Position numbers and translations under genes: made by a program
DNA from: Candidatus Latescibacterota bacterium
Lineage (GTDB): Bacteria; Latescibacterota; MVCY01; DTYK01
Reading direction: 5' to 3'
Assembly: GCA_012961925.1 (NCBI GenBank)
Contig: DTYK01000047.1
Span: 1 to 7,306, forward strand
DNA length: 7,306 bases
Shown: positions 1-4,401 of the stretch, in pieces
Numbering within the stretch: position 1 is the first letter of the stretch
Layout of the letters: the number at the start of each line of letters is the position of its first letter
Notes under the pieces: model-generated
Database searches by the model: none
The model's input: only the letters and a program-made list of their open reading frames with translations
What the model was told of the DNA's origin: nothing

Positions 1-2
1 AG

Positions 3-650
3 GAAAGGGGGAGGAGCTTCCGCCATCTGATTCGGTCTCTGGGGGAGGGGCTTTTCGAGCTTGAGTCGTTGGCCTCAGCGGCCATAGCAGCCGGCGGCAT
101 CGGGATGGGAAGGGCGATAACCTGTGTCGGAAGGAACCTTGGTTACAGACGCAGGGTCTTTGAGGAGGTAGGTGGATTCGGGGAGACAGGGAAGGCCATC
201 TCAGGCGATGATGACCTCTTCATTCAGCGAGTAGGGAGACGGACGGACTGGGGATTGAGGTTCGCAGTCTCAAGGGAAACCTTTGTCCCGACACTTATGC
301 CGGCAGGCCCCAGGGAATTCATCAGCCGGAAAAGACGTCATATATCCGCTGGCCTCTTCTATTCTCCGTCGCTTATAACCACAGGGGTTCTGGTCTACCT
401 TTTCAACCTGACACTTTTAATCACGTTGCCTGCCGGCCTTTTATTAGGCCAGGCATGGCCACCCTTTATATGCCTCAGCCTGAAGTTCCTGCTCGATCTG
501 AGCCTGTTAGCAAGAGGAACAAGACTCTTTGGAAGAAGAGGGCTGCTCTGGCTTCTGCCCCTGACGGAGCTCATCCACATTCCTTATCTTGTCATAATAG
601 AACCCTTGGCCCTGTTCGGAAGGCTCGAATGGAAGGGTAGAAATTACTAA
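3..650 (+). CDS. Family 2 glycosyltransferase, membrane-anchored, C-terminal part (5' truncated by window edge)
   Basis: The reading frame is open to the left edge, so the N-terminal nucleotide-sugar-binding half with its first Asp motif lies outside the window. Of 215 visible residues, 43-59 (GRNLGYRRRVFEEVGGF) match the GT2 acceptor-side motif 'G.N.ayRr..feevGGF'. GDDDLF at 68-73 is the catalytic-base (E/D)D motif. RKRRHIS at 109-115 sits at the (Q)xxR(W/H) position, in the H-type variant, and lacks the usual Gln. Three hydrophobic segments follow (about 124-148, 152-170, 179-204), and the protein ends WKGRNY, a common ending in this class. It probably transfers a sugar at the inner membrane to a lipid or polysaccharide acceptor. 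The substrate cannot be told. The TTG at 69 is internal and is not the start. The radical SAM gene follows after 11 nt, suggesting co-transcription. Confidence 0.87.
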   Translation, partial: ERGRSFRHLIRSLGEGLFELESLASAAIAAGGIGMGRAITCVGRNLGYRRRVFEEVGGFGETGKAISGDDDLFIQRVGRRTDWGLRFAVSRETFVPTLMPAGPREFISRKRRHISAGLFYSPSLITTGVLVYLFNLTLLITLPAGLLLGQAWPPFICLSLKFLLDLSLLARGTRLFGRRGLLWLLPLTELIHIPYLVIIEPLALFGRLEWKGRNY

Positions 651-661
651 GGCTGGGCCCT

Positions 662-1783
662 GTGCAAAGCGAAATGAAATTTCGTCGGTTTGAGGCGGAG
701 CCCCGCTATAGATTTCAGATGCTGAATCAGCCAAAATATAGATATTTAATGCATCGCCTTAATCTGTTCATACCTTCTCCCCGGCAGTTTGTGAATTTCC
801 TGAAGGTCGTCTCAGGTTATGTTATTTCTGTGTTTTCGGGTCGCAGTGTGATATGGGGGTATCCGCTGGTTCTTACGGTCGAGCCTACCGATCTCTGTAA
901 TCTGCGGTGCCCGCTCTGCCCATCTGGATCACCCTCCCCGGCTCGACGGTCTGGAAAGATGAACGTTTCCCAATTTGGTACAGTCCTTGAAAAGATGGGT
1001 GGTCGGGTGAAGTTTCTTCAATTGTGGAACCGTGGGGAACCCTTTCTGAATGATGATCTCCTGGAGATGATCTTCCTTGCAAAAAGGCACGGGATCTATG
1101 TCCGGATAAGCACCAATGGTCATCTGCTCTCCCAGGATGGGATTTCTGATCGGATAATAAGCTCGGGTCTGGACGAATTGGTCGTCTCGCTGGATGGCCT
1201 TGACAAAGAGACCTATTCTAAGTACAGGGTCGGCGGCAGCCTTGAAAAGGTCCTCAGGGGGATAGATACCCTGGTCCAGACCAAGCGCAGAAAGAGAAGT
1301 AGCCTCCCGCTCATTGACTTACAGTTCATCGTTATGAAGGGTAACGAAGATCAGATTCACCAGATTCCGGCTGTGGCCAGGGGGCTCGGGGTTGACAGGA
1401 TATCGGTGAAGACCGCTCGGGTCGGGTCGTACAAAGAGGCAGGGGAATTTCTGCCTTCGAGACCCGATCATTCACGATATCTCGTTGAAAGCGGCAGACT
1501 TATCCCAAAACGAACCAGGCAGCGATGCAGGAGGCTATGGTACAGCATGGTGGTCAACTGGAATGGAGATGTGGTCCCGTGCTGTTTCGATGTGGAGGGA
1601 AAATACCTGATGGGAAATATCTTCCATCAGAGTCTTGCAGAAATCTGGAAGGGCCAGAGATATCGGAGCTTTCGGGATTCGGTCCTGAGGGAGAGGGATG
1701 GTCTGGCGATGTGCCGAAATTGCACGGAGGGCCTGGAGCGGCTGTACGTCTTCAGTAAGTGGGTTGCTAGCAAAAGTGGCTGA
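662..1783 (+). CDS. Radical SAM/SPASM domain protein
   Basis: The 373-residue protein carries the radical SAM [4Fe-4S] motif CxxxCxxC at C79, C83 and C86 inside 'EPTDLCNLRCPLCPSG'. RGEP at 124-127 is the glycine-rich SAM-binding region, and STNG (150-153) and SLDG (176-179) mark later strands of the partial TIM barrel. The C-terminal region has C289, C307, C308, C351 and C354, with 'NWNGDVVPCC' and 'MGNI...LAEIWKG' typical of a SPASM/twitch auxiliary cluster. About 78 residues precede the first cysteine. The substrate is unknown. Relatives with 'EPT..CNL.CP.CP.G' often sit in glycan or glycolipid clusters, and the neighbour is a glycosyltransferase, so modification of a glycan, lipid or peptide is possible. 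The start chosen is GTG at 662, with a weak AAGG about 9 nt upstream. ATG at 674 is an alternative. Nothing here resembles the PQQ/mycofactocin peptide partners that many SPASM enzymes have. Confidence 0.9.
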   Translation: MQSEMKFRRFEAEPRYRFQMLNQPKYRYLMHRLNLFIPSPRQFVNFLKVVSGYVISVFSGRSVIWGYPLVLTVEPTDLCNLRCPLCPSGSPSPARRSGKMNVSQFGTVLEKMGGRVKFLQLWNRGEPFLNDDLLEMIFLAKRHGIYVRISTNGHLLSQDGISDRIISSGLDELVVSLDGLDKETYSKYRVGGSLEKVLRGIDTLVQTKRRKRSSLPLIDLQFIVMKGNEDQIHQIPAVARGLGVDRISVKTARVGSYKEAGEFLPSRPDHSRYLVESGRLIPKRTRQRCRRLWYSMVVNWNGDVVPCCFDVEGKYLMGNIFHQSLAEIWKGQRYRSFRDSVLRERDGLAMCRNCTEGLERLYVFSKWVASKSG

Positions 1784-1795
1784 GACGAAACTCCA

Positions 1796-1820
1796 GGAAT
1801 CAAGCCCTCAGGCTTTCATC
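1796..1820 (+). repeat. REP-like unit A
   Basis: It begins GGAAT, with stem AAGCC (1802-1806), loop CTCA (1807-1810), stem GGCTT (1811-1815) and then TCATC. It starts 13 nt after the radical SAM stop codon. Confidence 0.6.
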
Positions 1821-1828
1821 CCCCGATA

Positions 1829-1846
1829 GACTCAGCGGTTTGAGTC
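1829..1846. repeat. Inverted repeat between units A and B
   Basis: GACTCA (1829-1834) and TGAGTC (1841-1846) are perfectly complementary around a 6-nt loop. CCG (1823-1825) and CGG (1846-1848) could lengthen the stem across a small bulge. This hairpin does not follow the 25-nt unit pattern. Confidence 0.5.
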
Positions 1847-1871
1847 GGAGTTCAGTCTTTAGACTTTCATC
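1847..1871 (+). repeat. REP-like unit B
   Basis: It begins GGAGTT, with stem AGTC (1854-1857), loop TTTA (1858-1861), stem GACT (1862-1865) and then TTCATC. Its inverted partner is unit C, whose end AACTCC (1927-1932) is the exact complement of this unit's GGAGTT. Confidence 0.62.
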
Positions 1872-1892
1872 TCCAGAGCTAGAAGCTTGGAG
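1871..1892. repeat. Central hairpin between inverted units B and C
   Basis: CTCCA (1871-1875) pairs with TGGAG (1888-1892), and inside it AGCT (1877-1880) pairs with AGCT (1884-1887) around AGA, leaving G1876 bulged. It lies between the two inverted units, as the linker does in a BIME. Confidence 0.5.
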
Positions 1893-1907
1893 GCATGTCT
1901 TACCCAA

Positions 1908-1932
1908 GATGAAATGCTAAGGCATTAACTCC
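1908..1932 (-). repeat. REP-like unit C (inverted)
   Basis: Read on the minus strand it begins GGAGTT, has stem AATGC, loop CTTA, stem GCATT, and ends TCATC. It matches unit B at 19 of 25 positions, with the differences concentrated in the stem. Confidence 0.62.
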
Positions 1933-1957
1933 TGTAAAATGCTGAAGCATAAATTCC
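1933..1957 (-). repeat. REP-like unit D (inverted)
   Basis: Read on the minus strand it begins GGAATT, with stem ATGC, loop TTCA and stem GCAT. It abuts unit C with no gap and has the least conserved tail of the four units. Confidence 0.58.
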
Positions 1958-1972
1958 GCGTTTCACAATTAG

Positions 1973-1992
1973 CGGTGGGTCATCCCCCATCG
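1973..1992. repeat. Hairpin with 7-bp stem
   Basis: CGGTGGG (1973-1979) pairs with CCCATCG (1986-1992), including one G-T wobble, around a 6-nt loop. It is not followed by a T-run, so it is not a typical terminator. Confidence 0.4.
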
Positions 1993-1996
1993 GTGT

Positions 1997-2020
1997 CGGC
2001 CGGACATAACCTATCGGCCG
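1997..2020. repeat. CGGCCG inverted repeat
   Basis: CGGCCG occurs at 1997-2002 and again at 2015-2020. The sequence is self-complementary, so the copies can pair around a 12-nt loop, and the pair can equally be read as a direct repeat. A regulator-binding site is possible but unsupported. Confidence 0.35.
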
Positions 2021-2035
2021 CTTAGAAGCCATCGG

Positions 2036-2066
2036 TTAAAAATCGGGTTCCTCAGAGCCCTATAAA
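2036..2066 (+). promoter_or_regulatory. Weak sigma-70-like promoter candidate for the isoprenoid operon
   Basis: TATAAA at 2061-2066 is a good -10 match (5 of 6). TTAAAA at 2036-2041 is a poor -35 (4 of 6) with a long 19-nt spacer. If used, transcription would begin near 2073, about 7 nt before the GTG start, which would fit the absence of a Shine-Dalgarno sequence there. This rests on motif reading only. Confidence 0.28.
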
Positions 2067-2079
2067 ATCGGATTTACCC

Positions 2080-2985
2080 GTGTCGAAGAAGAGCCTGATA
2101 GCGATCAAATTCCTCATAATGTTTGCAGTGCTGGCAGTTTTGATCACGGAGATCAATCCGGAGAAGATAGCGAACGCCCTGTCAGAGATGAACCAGTCGC
2201 TCCTTCTCGTGGTCCTGCTCCTTTTGATACCCAATCTATCTATCCAGGCCGTCAAATGGGGTTATCTCCTCAAGGATGTCAAATCAAATGCAAACCTTGG
2301 GGAGATTGTTGTCTCCCTGTTGGTTGGATTTTCCTTTGCGCTCATCTCCCCTGGAAGGCTCGGTGAGATGGCCAGAGGTGTCTGTATAAGGGGAGAAAGC
2401 AAGCTTAGGCTGGCGGGTTTGACTGCAGTGGATAAGATTTTCCTCTGGGCTATAATAATGATCGCCGGGATGGTCAGCCTGATCCTGTTGGGACCACCCG
2501 TGGTTGTTGTCTTCGCCTTCGGGGTAATCATACTTGTCCTTGCCGGATGTTTCGATAACCTCAGGTTGCTTAAGAGGACAATAGCCAGGATCTCATCCCG
2601 CCTTCCCTTCGCGGAGAAAAGTGCACTTCTGCTGGAAGGTTTCGAGGGGTTGAGCACGAAGAAGTCGTTCGTTCTTCTGCTCATGTCAGCCACCTTTTAT
2701 GGGATCTATTTCACGCAGTTCTATCTTTTGGTGCTCTCCTTTGCCGATATCCCGTTTAGATCGGCAGTTTCAACCATACCCCTCGTCCTCATGGCCAAGA
2801 CCTTTCTTCCCATCACCCCTGTGGATGTAGGTGTCAGGGAGGCTGCGTCCGTCCTGCTGTTCACCCGATTCGGCGTAGAGAAGGCCTATGCTTTTAATGC
2901 TGCCTTCATGCTCTTCCTGATAAACGTCTTACTCCCGGGCCTGATGGGTTTTTTCTTCATACCCTCAATCCGATTAAAGGAGTAG
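2080..2985 (+). CDS. PF03706-type (lysylphosphatidylglycerol synthase TM-domain-like) integral membrane protein
   Basis: The 301-residue protein is very hydrophobic, with about seven to nine membrane segments (for example near 7-23, 39-62, 75-92, 117-138, 140-156, 197-219, 271-295). Family marks are SPGRLGEMARG at 90-100 and LPITPVDVGVREAA at 243-256. The latter corresponds to the usual 'P.TPGG.GvrE', with VD replacing the Gly pair. This UPF0104/AglD/MprF-like domain is linked to lipid flipping or glycolipid transfer, but single-domain members are mostly uncharacterised. There is no catalytic lysyl-PG synthase domain, so it should not be called MprF. GTG at 2080 is the only usable start, since the frame has a stop at 2023 and no ATG, GTG or TTG between. 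No Shine-Dalgarno sequence precedes it. It ends 3 nt before xseB, so the two are almost certainly co-transcribed. Confidence 0.86.
   Translation: MSKKSLIAIKFLIMFAVLAVLITEINPEKIANALSEMNQSLLLVVLLLLIPNLSIQAVKWGYLLKDVKSNANLGEIVVSLLVGFSFALISPGRLGEMARGVCIRGESKLRLAGLTAVDKIFLWAIIMIAGMVSLILLGPPVVVVFAFGVIILVLAGCFDNLRLLKRTIARISSRLPFAEKSALLLEGFEGLSTKKSFVLLLMSATFYGIYFTQFYLLVLSFADIPFRSAVSTIPLVLMAKTFLPITPVDVGVREAASVLLFTRFGVEKAYAFNAAFMLFLINVLLPGLMGFFFIPSIRLKE
2977..2982 (+). promoter_or_regulatory. Ribosome binding site of xseB
   Basis: AAGGAG lies 6 nt before the ATG at 2989 and inside the last codons of the upstream gene, so xseB may be translationally coupled to it. Confidence 0.8.
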
Positions 2986-2988
2986 GAT

Positions 2989-3225
2989 ATGGCCAGCAAA
3001 AGCTTTGAAGACTCTCTGCATCGCCTGGAAGAGATCGTGAGAAGACTGGAAACAGGAGACCTCTCCCTTGAAGAATCACTCAATCTGTTTGAAGAGGGTG
3101 TGAAAGCCTCCAGAGAATGCGGGCAGTTTCTGCAACAGGCGAAGAAACGAGTCCTGCAACTTGTTAAGGAGAGCGGCGGAACCTTCCGTCTGGAGATGTT
3201 GGAGAAAGATCTCCAGGGTGAGTAA
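2989..3225 (+). CDS. xseB: Exodeoxyribonuclease VII small subunit
   Basis: The 78-residue protein has the normal family length. Residues 6-60 fit the XseB signature: 'FEDSLHRLEEIVRRLETGDL' followed by LSLEESLNLFEEGVKASREC, a two-helix coiled coil. XseB subunits bind along the XseA catalytic subunit, and the complex degrades single-stranded DNA from both ends in the cytoplasm. The large subunit xseA, often just upstream, is absent from the window, and a membrane protein gene occupies that place. The residues after about 62 are a weakly conserved tail. The gene is linked to the downstream prenyl synthase and dxs, a common bacterial arrangement (xseB-ispA-dxs) without an obvious functional connection. 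Confidence 0.94.
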   Translation: MASKSFEDSLHRLEEIVRRLETGDLSLEESLNLFEEGVKASRECGQFLQQAKKRVLQLVKESGGTFRLEMLEKDLQGE

Positions 3226-3260
3226 AAAAGGAAAGCCTGCCTGACGTAAGTAGGGAACCA

Positions 3261-3267
3261 GGGGGAG
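3261..3267 (+). promoter_or_regulatory. Ribosome binding site of the prenyl synthase
   Basis: GGGGGAG lies only 2 nt before the ATG at 3270. The spacing is tighter than usual, but no better start is nearby: the next in-frame ATG, at 3294, has its purines directly abutting it. Confidence 0.5.
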
Positions 3268-3269
3268 TT

Positions 3270-4367
3270 ATGGACTATAAAGGGCGTGAGAGGATGTTCC
3301 TCCGGGAGCTTTCGGAACGGAACAGAAGGGTGAGGGAATATCTCTGTTCAAAGAGGTACAGAGAACGATTTCCCCTTGCTCATATACATGACTCAGCTTA
3401 CAGCTACATCGAATCCGGCGGAAAGTCCCTTCGTCCAGCCGTATTGCTGTTCTCCTGCGGGGCTCTGGGAGGGGATGAGGAGAAGGCGATGCCGGCTGCC
3501 TGTGGCGTAGAGATCTTTCACACCTGGACCCTTGTCCACGACGATATCATCGATGACGACAGTAAAAGGCGTGGCAAACCCACCGTTCATGAAGAATTCT
3601 CGCGGCGGATTGTTGAAGAATCGGGACTGGATGAGGAGGCAGCCAGACATTATGGTCTCTCCATCGGGATACTTGCAGGTGATGTCCAACATGGATGGGC
3701 AACCTCCCTTTTTACTGAACTGGCTACAGAAAATGGTATAAGGCCGGAGGTCGCACTCTATCTGATCGACGAGATGAACAATTATGTCCTCAACATCCTC
3801 GTCTCCGGTGAGCTCCTTGACATCCAGTACTCAAAGCAGTCCGTTGACTCCTTAACAGAGGAGGCCATAGTTGATATGCTATGGAAGAAGACGGGTGTAC
3901 TTTATGAATTCGCCGGAAGGGCAGGGGCTATGATCGGTCTGAACAGTTGTGAGCCGGATCATAAGGCTGTGAAGGCAATATCCTCATTCTGTAGCAAGTG
4001 TGGGACTGCGTTCCAACTACAGGATGACATCCTCGGGATCGTCGGAGATGAGGATAAGCTGGGCAAACCAGTGGGCTCTGATATCAGGGAAGGCAAGCGG
4101 ACCACCATAGTCTATTATGCTTTTGAGAACGCAACGCAGGCCCAGAAGCGACGCCTGCTTGAGATCCTTGGTAACAAAAATGCTTCCGCCGAGGAGATAA
4201 CATGGGCAAAGGAGCTTCTATTGGAACTCGGAGGCGTTGAGCGAACAAAGGCTTTAGCAGAGCGATATATAACCGATGCAATGGTCCACCTCAATGACAT
4301 ACCGGAGTCTACGTACAAGGAGTTGCTCTCTACATGGGCCGAGTATATGATAAACAGGGAGCTTTAG
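3270..4367 (+). CDS. Trans-isoprenyl (geranylgeranyl/farnesyl) diphosphate synthase in the ispA position
   Basis: The 365-residue protein has all polyprenyl synthetase marks: GGKSLRP (50-56) binding IPP, first Asp-rich motif DDIID (91-95) followed by RRG (100-102), KKTG (206-209), second Asp-rich motif DDILG (252-256), and GSDIREGKRT (269-278). It condenses IPP with allylic diphosphates in the cytosol. The first Asp motif is plain DDxxD without the two-residue insertion of bacterial IspA-type FPP synthases. W86 is five residues before it, where a bulky aromatic limits chain length in archaeal-type GGPP synthases. The product is therefore likely short, C15-C20, with C20 favoured. This is inference. 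It is longer than typical IspA (about 300), partly through a charged stretch at 107-130 (EEFSRRIVEESGLDEEAARH). It lies 44 nt after xseB and just upstream of dxs, which starts the pathway to its substrates. Confidence 0.94.
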   Translation: MDYKGRERMFLRELSERNRRVREYLCSKRYRERFPLAHIHDSAYSYIESGGKSLRPAVLLFSCGALGGDEEKAMPAACGVEIFHTWTLVHDDIIDDDSKRRGKPTVHEEFSRRIVEESGLDEEAARHYGLSIGILAGDVQHGWATSLFTELATENGIRPEVALYLIDEMNNYVLNILVSGELLDIQYSKQSVDSLTEEAIVDMLWKKTGVLYEFAGRAGAMIGLNSCEPDHKAVKAISSFCSKCGTAFQLQDDILGIVGDEDKLGKPVGSDIREGKRTTIVYYAFENATQAQKRRLLEILGNKNASAEEITWAKELLLELGGVERTKALAERYITDAMVHLNDIPESTYKELLSTWAEYMINREL

Positions 4368-4371
4368 CATC

Positions 4372-4391
4372 TTCTTTGGGCAAGCAAAGAA
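4372..4391. other. Hairpin in the prenyl synthase-dxs spacer
   Basis: TTCTTTG (4372-4378) and CAAAGAA (4385-4391) are perfect inverted copies around GGCAAG. The stem is A/T-rich and is followed by purines on both strands, so termination is unlikely. It begins 4 nt after the upstream stop codon and could be a processing or stability element, or chance. Confidence 0.35.
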
Positions 4392-4401
4392 AAAGAAACA
4401 G

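Larger units (their letters stand above)
1796..1957. repeat. REP/BIME-like array: four 25-nt hairpin units, two direct then two inverted
   Basis: Units A (1796-1820) and B (1847-1871) read on +. Units C (1908-1932) and D (1933-1957) are the same unit on the minus strand and abut each other. By eye, identities over 25 nt are B versus inverted C 19, A versus B 18, C versus D 18, and A versus inverted D 15. Each unit begins GGAAT or GGAGTT, then has a 4-bp stem with a YTYA loop (CTCA, TTTA, CTTA, TTCA), then a T-rich tail, TTTCATC in three units. Outer stem pairs are fixed (A-T and C-G) while the two inner pairs change in a compensatory way. REP elements mobilised by RAYT transposases are known to have a GTAG/GGAG tetranucleotide before an imperfect palindrome and to occur as inverted pairs (BIMEs). 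No transposase is in the window. Assignment to that class is inference. Confidence 0.65.
1784..2079. other. Gene-free gap filled with small hairpins
   Basis: No open reading frame with coding character is visible on either strand. The stretch holds a four-unit REP/BIME-like array (1796-1957), two extra hairpins inside that array, two hairpins after it (1973-1992 and 1997-2020), and a weak promoter candidate ahead of the GTG at 2080. It separates the glycosyltransferase/radical SAM pair from the isoprenoid operon and is the only long non-coding stretch in the window. None of the hairpins is followed by a U-run, so I do not call an intrinsic terminator. Confidence 0.8.

Noticed and set aside
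69..71. TTG at 69 as the start of the first gene
   Set aside because: The frame is open to the window edge and the glycosyltransferase family needs an N-terminal catalytic half, so the gene is truncated by the window and this codon is internal.
1796..1957. CRISPR array
   Set aside because: Units are only 60-76% alike, alternate in orientation, and two abut with no spacer; there are no regular unique spacers and no cas genes.
1989..2071. Five ATCGG pentamers (1989, 2013, 2031, 2042, 2067) as an operator array
   Set aside because: Spacing is irregular (24, 18, 11, 25 nt) and flanks do not match, so chance in short G+C-balanced sequence is the simpler reading.
2262..2693. 143-codon minus-strand open frame
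   Set aside because: It lies wholly inside the membrane protein gene, has a low-complexity Ser/Pro/Thr-rich translation with no recognisable motif, and is a shadow of the + strand gene.
2080..2985. MprF (lysylphosphatidylglycerol synthase)
   Set aside because: Only the transmembrane flippase-like domain is present; the cytosolic aminoacyl transferase domain is missing.
3219..3245. Tiny open frame after xseB (GTG at 3219, 8 codons) with a purine-rich run nearby
   Set aside because: It is too short, overlaps the xseB end, and has no ribosome binding site at a workable distance.
4372..4391. Intrinsic terminator between the prenyl synthase and dxs
   Set aside because: The stem is A/T-rich and is not followed by a T-run on either strand, and the next gene in the same operon starts a few bases later.
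4368..4401. Thiamine-pyrophosphate riboswitch controlling dxs
   Set aside because: The spacer is 34 nt, far too short for the TPP aptamer, and contains no CUGAGA-type core.
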